From NCBI GenBank assembly GCA_016201645.1, contig JACQCL010000205.1:1-19896 (forward strand): 19,896 bases of DNA, read 5' to 3'. A model generated the notes under the pieces. It did no database searches, was not told where the DNA came from, and saw only the letters and a program-made list of their open reading frames with translations. The translations under genes were made by a program, and so were the position numbers. Shown here piece after piece: positions 1-6,434 of this stretch. Positions within the stretch are counted from its first letter, which is position 1. Each line of letters starts with the position of its first letter. Source of the stretch: Candidatus Rokuibacteriota bacterium. GTDB taxonomy: Bacteria > Methylomirabilota > Methylomirabilia > Rokubacteriales > CSP1-6.

Positions 1-34
1 CAAGGGGCGAGTGCCCGCAGCGGTGGCTCGCCTT

Positions 35-71
35 CGCTCGCGCATCCCCCCTGGCCCTTGCGGGTGGGTCG
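35..71. repeat. short dispersed intergenic repeat, copy A
   Basis: This 37-base stretch closely resembles bases 2946-2981. Both begin CGCTCGCGC, continue through a C-rich middle (TCCCCC here, TTCCC there), and end TGCGGGTGGGTCG. The two copies differ only by a few substitutions and short gaps. It lies in the 111 bases ahead of the threonine dehydratase, where I see no gene. Two matching copies at separate gene borders suggest a small repeat family, but two copies alone cannot establish one. Confidence 0.5.
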
Positions 72-75
72 CGTC

Positions 76-105
76 TTGACACGCATGCGCGCAATTCGTT
101 AAGGT
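76..105 (+). promoter_or_regulatory. possible sigma70-type promoter for the threonine dehydratase gene
   Basis: A perfect TTGACA at 76-81 is followed, after 18 bases, by TAAGGT at 100-105, which keeps only the T, A and final T of the -10 consensus. Transcription would begin near base 111-112, at the GTG start codon, so the mRNA may have no leader. The AAGG at 101-104 could instead act as a Shine-Dalgarno sequence if transcription starts further upstream. The -35 is convincing; the -10 is weak. Confidence 0.35.
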
Positions 106-111
106 GCGGGG

Positions 112-1329
112 GTGCTGTCCCTGTCCGACGTCGAGGCGGCGCGCCAGCGCCTCAGCAAGGCGATCTACGCCTCGCCGTGCGCCTACTCCGAAACGCTCTC
201 CCGCCTGACCGGCAGCCGCTGCTTCGTCAAGCTCGAAAACCTCCAGATGACCGGCTCCTTCAAGGAGCGCGGGGCGGCGAACAAACTGCTCACGCTCTCG
301 GAGACGGAGCGAAGCCGCGGAGTCGTGGCGGCCAGCGCGGGCAACCACGGGCTGGCCGTCGCCTTCCACAGCGAGCGACTCGGGGTGCGATCTCTCATCG
401 TGATGCCGGAGTGGGCGCCGCTCATCAAGGTGACCTCCGCGCGCTACCATCACGCGGAGGTCGTGCTGGCCGGCGCCAACTACGACGAGGCCTACACCCA
501 CGCCCGAAAGCTCGAAGCCGAGCGCGGGCTGACCTTCATCCATCCCTTCGATGACCCCGAGGTGATCGCGGGCCAGGGCACGCTCGGCCTGGAACTCCTG
601 GAGCAGTGCCCGGAGATGGACGCCGTCGTGGTCCCGGTGGGGGGCGGCGGCCTGATCGCGGGAGTCGCGCTCGCGATCAAGGCCAAGAACCCGAAGGTCC
701 AGCTCGTCGGGGTCCAGGCCGAGGAGGTCGCGGCCATGCAGGCCTCCCTCGCTGCCGGGCAGCGCATCTTACTTCCGGCGGCCGCCACCATCGCCGACGG
801 CATCGCGGTGCGGGAAGTCGGGGAGCTCACCTTCGGTCTCGCGCGGAAGTACGTCGACACCATGGCGACGGTGAACGAGGAGGAGATCGCAAACGCGATC
901 CTTCTCCTCCTTGAGATTGAGAAAACTGTCGTGGAGGGCGCCGGGGCGACCACGCTGGCCGCCCTCGTGAACAAGAAAATTCCGCTGGACGGGAAGACCG
1001 TGGTGCTCGTTCTCTCGGGAGGGAATATTGATGTCAACGTCATCTCGCGGATCATCGAGCGCGGCCTGGTCAAGGACGGCCGCCTGGTCCGCCTCTCCGT
1101 CCTGCTCCAGGACCGCCCGGGCGCGCTGGCGCGCCTCACCGCGCTCGTGGCGGAGTCGCGCGCCAACGTGCTGCATATCAGCCACGACCGCGCCTTCTCT
1201 CACGCCCGGATCGGCGAGACCGAGGTGGAGATGACCCTCGAGACGTCCGGCCGCGAGCAGATCGAGGCCGTCAAGCGGCGCCTCGGCGAGGCCGGCTACC
1301 GGGTTCGAGAGGTGGACCCCCTGCCGTGA
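112..1329 (+). CDS. threonine ammonia-lyase (threonine dehydratase), PLP-dependent, with C-terminal ACT domain
   Basis: Deaminates L-threonine (often also L-serine) to 2-oxobutyrate and ammonia in the cytoplasm. The 405-residue protein has the fold-type II PLP layout: Schiff-base lysine K51 in SFKERGA, SAGNHG at 75-80, phosphate-binding GGGG at 177-180 and SGGN at 302-305. An ACT domain fills about 326-400, with the expected LLQDRPGALARL pattern. The length fits the short TdcB/IlvA class with one ACT domain, which is usually the catabolic or lightly regulated form; whether it serves isoleucine synthesis cannot be told from sequence. The start is GTG at 112, with AAGG seven bases upstream. The stop overlaps the next gene's GTG by 4 nt (GTGA), so translation is probably coupled. 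ilvA and tdcB are both possible names. Confidence 0.93.
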   Translation: MLSLSDVEAARQRLSKAIYASPCAYSETLSRLTGSRCFVKLENLQMTGSFKERGAANKLLTLSETERSRGVVAASAGNHGLAVAFHSERLGVRSLIVMPEWAPLIKVTSARYHHAEVVLAGANYDEAYTHARKLEAERGLTFIHPFDDPEVIAGQGTLGLELLEQCPEMDAVVVPVGGGGLIAGVALAIKAKNPKVQLVGVQAEEVAAMQASLAAGQRILLPAAATIADGIAVREVGELTFGLARKYVDTMATVNEEEIANAILLLLEIEKTVVEGAGATTLAALVNKKIPLDGKTVVLVLSGGNIDVNVISRIIERGLVKDGRLVRLSVLLQDRPGALARLTALVAESRANVLHISHDRAFSHARIGETEVEMTLETSGREQIEAVKRRLGEAGYRVREVDPLP

Positions 1330-2483
1330 CAGAGCACGCACTCCGTCAGGTTGCGCTGGCAGGGGTCGCGGAGTCCGACCTCGGCAAGGTACCTGGGAAG
1401 ACGGCGATCCAGCTCGCGGCTGAGGCGGCGCGCGCGGCTCTCGAGGATGCCGGACTCGCCAAGTCCGACGTGGACGGCCTCTTCACGTTCGGCTTCGGCC
1501 GGATGGGCGCGGTCCAGTTCGGTGAGTACCTCCAGGTCCAGCCGCGCTACTCCGATTCGAGCTACACGGGCGGCTCCACCCCGGTGGCCTTCGTCGAGCA
1601 CGCCGCCGCCGCCATCGCCGCCGGGCTCTGCTCGGTGGCCCTCGTCGCCTACGGGAGCACCCAGGCCTCTGACGGCGAGCGGCGCCTCGGCGGAGCGCCC
1701 GAAGATCCGCGGCTTCCCGGCTCTCAATTCGAGCGCCCCTTCGGGATCCCGCTGCCGCTCGGCGCCTACGCGCTGGCGGCTACCCGTCACATGGCCCTCT
1801 ACGGGACCACTTCGGAGCAGTTGGCCGAGATCGCGGTCGCGACCCGCAAGTGGGCCCAACTCAATCCGGTGGCGATGAAGCGCGAGCCGATCGCGATCCA
1901 GGATGTTCTCAACTCGCGGCTCATCGCCTCGCCCCTCCACCTCCTCGACTGCTGCCTGGTGACCGATGGCGGCGGAGCGGTGGTGCTGACGACGCGCGAA
2001 CACGCGCGGGATCTGAGGAAGCCTCCCGTGGTGATCCTCGGCGCGGCGGAGACTCACACCCACCAGATCATCAGCCAGATGCCAGACCTCACCGTGACCG
2101 GCGCCGCTCTCACGGGCCCTCGTGCATTTGCGATGGCCGGCCTGAAGCCGGACGATATTGACGTGGCGGAGATCTACGACTCGTTCACGATCACGGTCCT
2201 CCTCACTCTCGAGGATCTCGGCTTCTGCAAGAAGGGGGAGGGTGGCGCGTTCGTCTCGGGCCAGCGCACGGCGCCGGGGGGCGACTTCCCCATGAACACC
2301 CAGGGAGGCGGCCTCTCCTACTGCCACCCGGGGGTGTTCGGGATCTTCACGCTGATCGAGGGGGTACGGCAGCTCCGGGGCGAGTGTGGGCCGCGTCAGG
2401 TCAATGAAGCGCGCATCGCCCTCTGCCAAGGCACCGGCGGCGTGCTCTCCTCCTCCGGCACCGTCATCCTCGGAAAAACCTAA
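1326..2483 (+). CDS. thiolase-fold protein (SCP-x/Ltp lipid-transfer-like) without the usual nucleophilic cysteine
   Basis: A 385-residue thiolase-superfamily protein. The N-terminal half carries the VDGLFTFGFG strand and, where biosynthetic and degradative thiolases have the acyl-accepting cysteine, the motif TGGST (81-85), with no cysteine. The C-terminal half has AEIYDSF (281-287), SYCHPG (331-336, matching the thiolase GHP loop) and LCQGTGG (366-372). This combination, followed directly by a DUF35 zinc-ribbon/OB protein, is typical of the SCP-x/Ltp branch. That branch includes retro-aldolases such as Ltp2, which work with a DUF35 partner and use tyrosines rather than cysteine chemistry. 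I infer an aldolase-like or acyl-CoA-binding role rather than classical thiolysis; the substrate is unknown. It starts with GTG, overlapping the preceding stop by 4 nt, and has no close Shine-Dalgarno of its own. Confidence 0.85.
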   Translation: MTEHALRQVALAGVAESDLGKVPGKTAIQLAAEAARAALEDAGLAKSDVDGLFTFGFGRMGAVQFGEYLQVQPRYSDSSYTGGSTPVAFVEHAAAAIAAGLCSVALVAYGSTQASDGERRLGGAPEDPRLPGSQFERPFGIPLPLGAYALAATRHMALYGTTSEQLAEIAVATRKWAQLNPVAMKREPIAIQDVLNSRLIASPLHLLDCCLVTDGGGAVVLTTREHARDLRKPPVVILGAAETHTHQIISQMPDLTVTGAALTGPRAFAMAGLKPDDIDVAEIYDSFTITVLLTLEDLGFCKKGEGGAFVSGQRTAPGGDFPMNTQGGGLSYCHPGVFGIFTLIEGVRQLRGECGPRQVNEARIALCQGTGGVLSSSGTVILGKT

Positions 2484-2520
2484 CCCTCTCTCCGACCGGG
2501 GGAGAGGGCAGGGCGAGGGG
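2484..2520. repeat. palindromic REP-like intergenic element
   Basis: CCCTCTCTCC (2484-2493) can pair with GGGGAGAGGG (2499-2508) to form a ten-pair stem with one T-G wobble and a loop of about five bases. A tail, CAGGGCGAGGGG, follows at 2509-2520. It begins at the first base after the thiolase stop codon and ends five bases before the ATG of the DUF35 gene. This C-rich/G-rich palindrome with a GGGCGAGGGG tail resembles repetitive intergenic elements common in several high-GC bacterial genomes. There is no T-run, so it is not a classical terminator. Its tail provides the only plausible ribosome binding site for the next gene. Confidence 0.6.
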
Positions 2521-2525
2521 CTTCT

Positions 2526-2936
2526 ATGCCACCAACCAAGCCACTGCCTCAGCCCGACGCCGAGAGCCGCGAGTTCTGGGAGGGCGTCAAGGCGCGCCGG
2601 CTCCAGCTCCAGCGCTGCCGGGCCTGCCGGCACCTCCGCTTCTACCCGCGCGCCGTCTGTCCCCACTGCCTCTCAGGGGAGCACGAGTGGGTCACCGTCT
2701 CAGGCAGGGGCACGCTTTACTCGTTCACGGTCTGTCATCGCGGCGCGAGCGAGGCCTTCGCCGCCGACGTCCCCTACATCGTGGCGCTCGTGGATCTGGA
2801 GGAGGGCGTGAGGCTCCTGTCCAACCTGGTTGGCTGCCAGCCGGACCAGGCGCGCGTCGGCATGCCCGTCCAGGTGGTCTTCGAAGACGCCTCCCCCGAG
2901 ATCACCCTCTACAAATTCAAACCCGTCGGATCGTAA
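2526..2936 (+). CDS. DUF35 protein: zinc-ribbon plus OB-fold, partner of the thiolase-like protein
   Basis: A 136-residue protein of the DUF35 (ChsH2/benzoylsuccinyl-CoA thiolase-associated) type. After an N-terminal helix of the 'EFWEGVKARRL' kind come four zinc-ribbon cysteines, C31, C34, C45 and C48 (CRAC...CPHC). A C-terminal OB-fold (about 55-133) follows, with the family's usual GRGTLYSFTV and PYIVALVDLEEGVRLLSNL stretches. Family members bind acyl-CoA and form complexes with Ltp-type thiolase-fold proteins, which matches the gene just upstream. The start is ATG at 2526, with GAGGGG from the REP-like element as Shine-Dalgarno, about five bases away. It ends 23 bases before the convergent plsC-like gene, with no clear terminator between them. 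Confidence 0.88.
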   Translation: MPPTKPLPQPDAESREFWEGVKARRLQLQRCRACRHLRFYPRAVCPHCLSGEHEWVTVSGRGTLYSFTVCHRGASEAFAADVPYIVALVDLEEGVRLLSNLVGCQPDQARVGMPVQVVFEDASPEITLYKFKPVGS

Positions 2937-2945
2937 CCCTCGCTC

Positions 2946-2981
2946 CGCTCGCGCGTTCCCTATCCTGCTGCGGGTGGGTCG
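2946..2981. repeat. short dispersed repeat, copy B
   Basis: This 36-base stretch matches bases 35-71 (CGCTCGCGC, C-rich middle, TGCGGGTGGGTCG). It lies in the convergent junction between the DUF35 gene and the acyltransferase, and its right two-thirds encode the last residues of the acyltransferase (ending DPPAAG). The acyltransferase C-terminus may therefore have been written by the repeat. A tract just before it (CTCGCTCCGCTCGCG) is also repetitive in itself. Confidence 0.5.
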
Positions 2982-3598
2982 GGTTGCTGGTGGGGAGGGA
3001 GGCGAGAGGCGACGGCGGCGCGCACCCGGTTCTGGATTTCCTGGGCTGTTTGACGGGGATTCACGCCCGACGGGGGCGCGACGGGCGCATGGAAGACGAT
3101 CGTGACGCGCCCCGGCCTGGGGAAGGTCCTATGCGGCGGCCAGGCCTCGTGGCCCCCGATGATCGTGACGGGCAGGATCGGGGCGCCGTGCGAGCACGCG
3201 AGGCGGAAGGCCCCGGGCTTGAAACGCTGGAGTCGCCCGTCGCGGGAGCGGCCCCCCTCGGGAAAGATCATCACCGCCTGCCCCGCCTTCAGAAGGTTCA
3301 CGACCTCCCGGATCGCGGACGGGTCGGCGCTGTCCGTGTCTACCGGGAACGCGCGCAGGAAACGGATCAGCCCCCCAAAGAGGGGAACGTCGAACAAGCG
3401 CTTCCACGCCATGAAGAAAATGGGCCGCCCCACCCCCAGAGCAATCAGCGGCGGATCGGCGTAGGTGACGTGGTTGGAAGCGATGATGAGCGGCCCCGCC
3501 GGCGGAACGTGCTCGACCCCCTCGAAGCGGATGCGTAAGTACGCGCGGCCAACGAACCAGACGAGAGGAAGGAAAATCTCAGGGCCCCATATCCGCAC
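2960..3598 (-). CDS. 1-acyl-sn-glycerol-3-phosphate acyltransferase (PlsC family)
   Basis: Transfers an acyl chain to lysophosphatidate or a related lysolipid at the inner membrane. In the 212-residue protein the PlsC motifs appear in order: catalytic NHVTYAD (N42, H43, D48), FFMAWKRLF (61-69), FPEGGRS (112-118, the usual FPEGTRS) and LPVTIIGG (142-149). A short hydrophobic N-terminus (about 8-20) can dip into the membrane. The length is normal for the family. The start is GTG at 3598; no ATG, GTG or TTG occurs further upstream in frame before a stop, and the Shine-Dalgarno is poor. The gene starts only 20 bases after the dksA-like gene's terminator, so it depends on read-through or on a promoter hidden in the dksA end. 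The C-terminal tail overlaps a dispersed repeat. The acyl acceptor cannot be told from sequence. Confidence 0.88.
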   Translation of the reverse strand: MRIWGPEIFLPLVWFVGRAYLRIRFEGVEHVPPAGPLIIASNHVTYADPPLIALGVGRPIFFMAWKRLFDVPLFGGLIRFLRAFPVDTDSADPSAIREVVNLLKAGQAVMIFPEGGRSRDGRLQRFKPGAFRLACSHGAPILPVTIIGGHEAWPPHRTFPRPGRVTIVFHAPVAPPSGVNPRQTAQEIQNRVRAAVASRLPPHQQPDPPAAG

Positions 3599-3618
3599 GA
3601 CCCGATTCTCACACGACG

Positions 3619-3647
3619 AAAAAAAAGCCGCAACCTCTGGTTGCGGC
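3619..3647 (-). terminator. rho-independent terminator of the DksA/TraR-family gene
   Basis: Read on the minus strand, a perfect nine-pair stem, GCCGCAACC with GGTTGCGGC around a three-base loop, is followed directly by eight T. It lies 32 bases after the stop of the DksA-like gene. This is the clearest terminator in the window. Confidence 0.92.
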
Positions 3648-3679
3648 TCGTGAAATCAGTAATCGGCTCTGTTGGGGAC

Positions 3680-4087
3680 CTAGTCCTCTTCCTCGAGGTC
3701 TCCGAACAGGACGCCCGCCGGCTCGAGCCTGCGGGCCGACCGCTCCAACCGGTCCTGGCAACGGACACAAGTGGTCACTTCGGGCATCGCCTTGAGCCGG
3801 GCCGGGGCGATCGCCTCCCCGCACTCCTCGCAGATGCCGTACTCGCCTTCCTTGAGCCGCTCGAGGGCTTCGGCCAGCCGGTTGGCGCGCTCCACCAGGA
3901 GGCTCCGGGTGGCGAAGCTGATCTCCCGCTCGCCCTGCACCTGAACCTCTTCCGTCGGGTCGGCGAAGGGGCTGTTATCACCGACCGCGCCGGGAAACTC
4001 CTCTATCACGACGGCCCCCCCCAGCTGGCGGAGCCGATCCGCGACGCTCTCGAGTTCTTTCTGGATTCGGTCACGGAGCTCGTCCAT
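3680..4087 (-). CDS. DksA/TraR family C4 zinc-finger protein (RNA polymerase secondary-channel regulator)
   Basis: A DksA-like transcription factor, expected to bind the RNA polymerase secondary channel. The N-terminal half is helical and charged and can form the coiled coil. A C4 zinc finger follows: CEEC (C86, C89 from this start) and CVRC (C107, C110), with the family's YGICEECGEAI and RLKAMPEVTTCVRC patterns. At about 135 residues it is slightly shorter than E. coli DksA, and it has an acidic tail (LEEED). Two ATGs are available. AGGAGG upstream lies only two bases before the one ending at 4093 but eight bases before the one at 4087, so I chose 4087; using the first would add Met-Ala. It ends in a strong terminator. 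Whether it acts with ppGpp like true DksA is unknown. Confidence 0.9.
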   Translation of the reverse strand: MDELRDRIQKELESVADRLRQLGGAVVIEEFPGAVGDNSPFADPTEEVQVQGEREISFATRSLLVERANRLAEALERLKEGEYGICEECGEAIAPARLKAMPEVTTCVRCQDRLERSARRLEPAGVLFGDLEEED

Positions 4088-4306
4088 GGCCATCCCCTCC
4101 TTTGGAGTGATCCGCCTTTTGGACGTGCAACGGCCATGCCGGGATTCACGAGGCGTTTGGAGGGTGCAGAATCCTTATGAAACAAATAGATAGATATTAG
4201 AGCCCCGACAGGGGAGGCGCCGGGGAAGGGGCAAGGTGAGACATTTCGGCCATCATCTGTCAAATTTTGGACCGGGGGGGGACGGATTCGGGCAAGAGAC
4301 AGCGGG

Positions 4307-4594
4307 TCAGGGGGGGGTCAGGAAGGTGCTTCGTAGGACCTCTTCGAAGGAGGCCTCAAGCTCGGCGGCGACGGCCTCAGCGACCGGCTCGGGGGCGCCC
4401 GGCTGATCGCCGACTGGTCCGTGGCGCCACCCCTCCAGATACGCCCCGCTCTCGGTAGCCCCCTGGCGCATCGCCACCGCGTCAATCAGGTCCTGAAAGC
4501 GCTGGGAGAGGGACACGCGCGCGGTCTGGCCGCCCTCGCGGGCCTCCACCAGAGAAGGGATGTTCTTCCAGAAGATCACCTGGTAGGTCGCCAA
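4307..4594 (-). CDS. small 'virulence factor'-family (PF13769-like) protein of unknown function
   Basis: A 95-residue soluble protein starting MATYQVIFWKNIPSLVEA. It resembles the short conserved family that Pfam calls 'Virulence_fact', which typically begins with a YQV-W-DIP segment followed by an RF--AID--A segment (here RFQDLIDAVA) and a YLEGW motif. The family name is historical; I see no reason to infer virulence, and no biochemical role is established to my knowledge. The start is TTG at 4594, the codon directly after the malic enzyme TGA and in the same frame, so translation most likely re-initiates after the malic enzyme. AAGGTGGTG about a dozen bases upstream is a possible ribosome binding site. 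The last codons include an eight-C run. No terminator is evident in the 213 bases before the dksA-like gene. Confidence 0.75.
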   Translation of the reverse strand: MATYQVIFWKNIPSLVEAREGGQTARVSLSQRFQDLIDAVAMRQGATESGAYLEGWRHGPVGDQPGAPEPVAEAVAAELEASFEEVLRSTFLTPP

Positions 4595-6022
<1,428 letters not shown>

Positions 6023-6077
6023 TGGGGGATCCTCCTCTTTAACCGACCGCTCGTTCCGCCGTCATGGAAGGCCGCGC

Positions 6078-6260
6078 TCAAGGAGTTTGCAGGCAGATAA
6101 GGTCCCAGTTCAGAGTCTGCCGAGCCCGTTCGGACCGGTGGCAGCGGTCTGGTTGAAACTCGGGGAAGGTGCTGGCGCACCCGGAGAGGACCGAGACCCA
6201 TGCGGCCAGGAAGACCAACCGCCGCAACCGCCGATGAAGCACCTCCAGGGGGGCACGCAT
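6078..6260 (-). CDS. small predicted lipoprotein
   Basis: A 60-residue protein with an arginine-rich start (HRRLRR at 9-14), a hydrophobic stretch (LVFLAAWVSVL, 15-25) and the lipobox LSGC. Cleavage would leave C28 as the lipidated first residue, with a mature chain of only 33 residues. Alanine after the cysteine argues for sorting to the outer membrane. The mature part has two more cysteines (C40, C56) that could form a disulfide, and it ends NWDLICLQTP. The start is ATG at 6260, with only a weak GGAG close upstream. It is easy to miss because it forms the last 60 codons of a long non-coding frame running antisense to the methyltransferase gene. It may be co-transcribed with the malic enzyme. 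I do not recognise a family. Confidence 0.6.
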   Translation of the reverse strand: MRAPLEVLHRRLRRLVFLAAWVSVLSGCASTFPEFQPDRCHRSERARQTLNWDLICLQTP

Positions 6261-6328
6261 GGCTCCATTCCACCCGTTCTTCCGGCCGCCGTCAAGGGGC
6301 TCTCGGCATCTGCCGCTCCCGGGTTCGC

Positions 6329-6357
6329 TTGACAGGGGACGCTCCCCTCGATACTGT
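6329..6357 (+). promoter_or_regulatory. sigma70-type promoter for the DUF169-UroD gene, with an inverted repeat in the spacer
   Basis: TTGACA (6329-6334) is a perfect -35. After a 17-base spacer comes TACTGT (6352-6357) as the -10. The spacer contains GGGGA-CGC-TCCCC (6335-6347), a perfect five-base inverted repeat placed where a repressor or activator could bind. Transcription would begin near 6364, giving a leader of about 70 bases before the ATG at 6435. The elements and spacing are visible; regulation is inferred. Confidence 0.5.
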
Positions 6358-6434
6358 GGAGCCTGACCAGACACTGTGATGCCCTCGAAAGAGTCCGCCG
6401 TGCGATCGGCATGGGCACGGCCTAGGAGTCCAAA

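Noticed and set aside
1..111. A gene end or RNA gene at the left edge
   Set aside because: The GGGC-GAGT-GCCC inverted repeat at 5-16 might belong to an upstream terminator, but there is no T-run and no recognisable coding sequence; apart from repeat copy A and the possible promoter I see nothing here.
1296..2666. A 456-codon minus-strand frame across the thiolase gene
   Set aside because: Antisense to a well-supported gene; the segment translated from the REP-like palindrome (SPCPLPRSERG) is a common translation artefact of such repeats.
4203..4263. Possible promoter (TTGACA on the minus strand at 4258-4263) and small hairpin CCCC-GACA-GGGG at 4203-4214 ahead of the DksA-like gene
   Set aside because: No acceptable -10 sits 16-18 bases from the TTGACA, and the hairpin has only four pairs with no clean T-run. 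A promoter must exist in this 213-base gap, but I cannot place it.
4307..4594. A role in pathogenicity for the 'virulence factor'-family protein
   Set aside because: The family label is historical; nothing else in the window suggests virulence, and the neighbours are metabolic.
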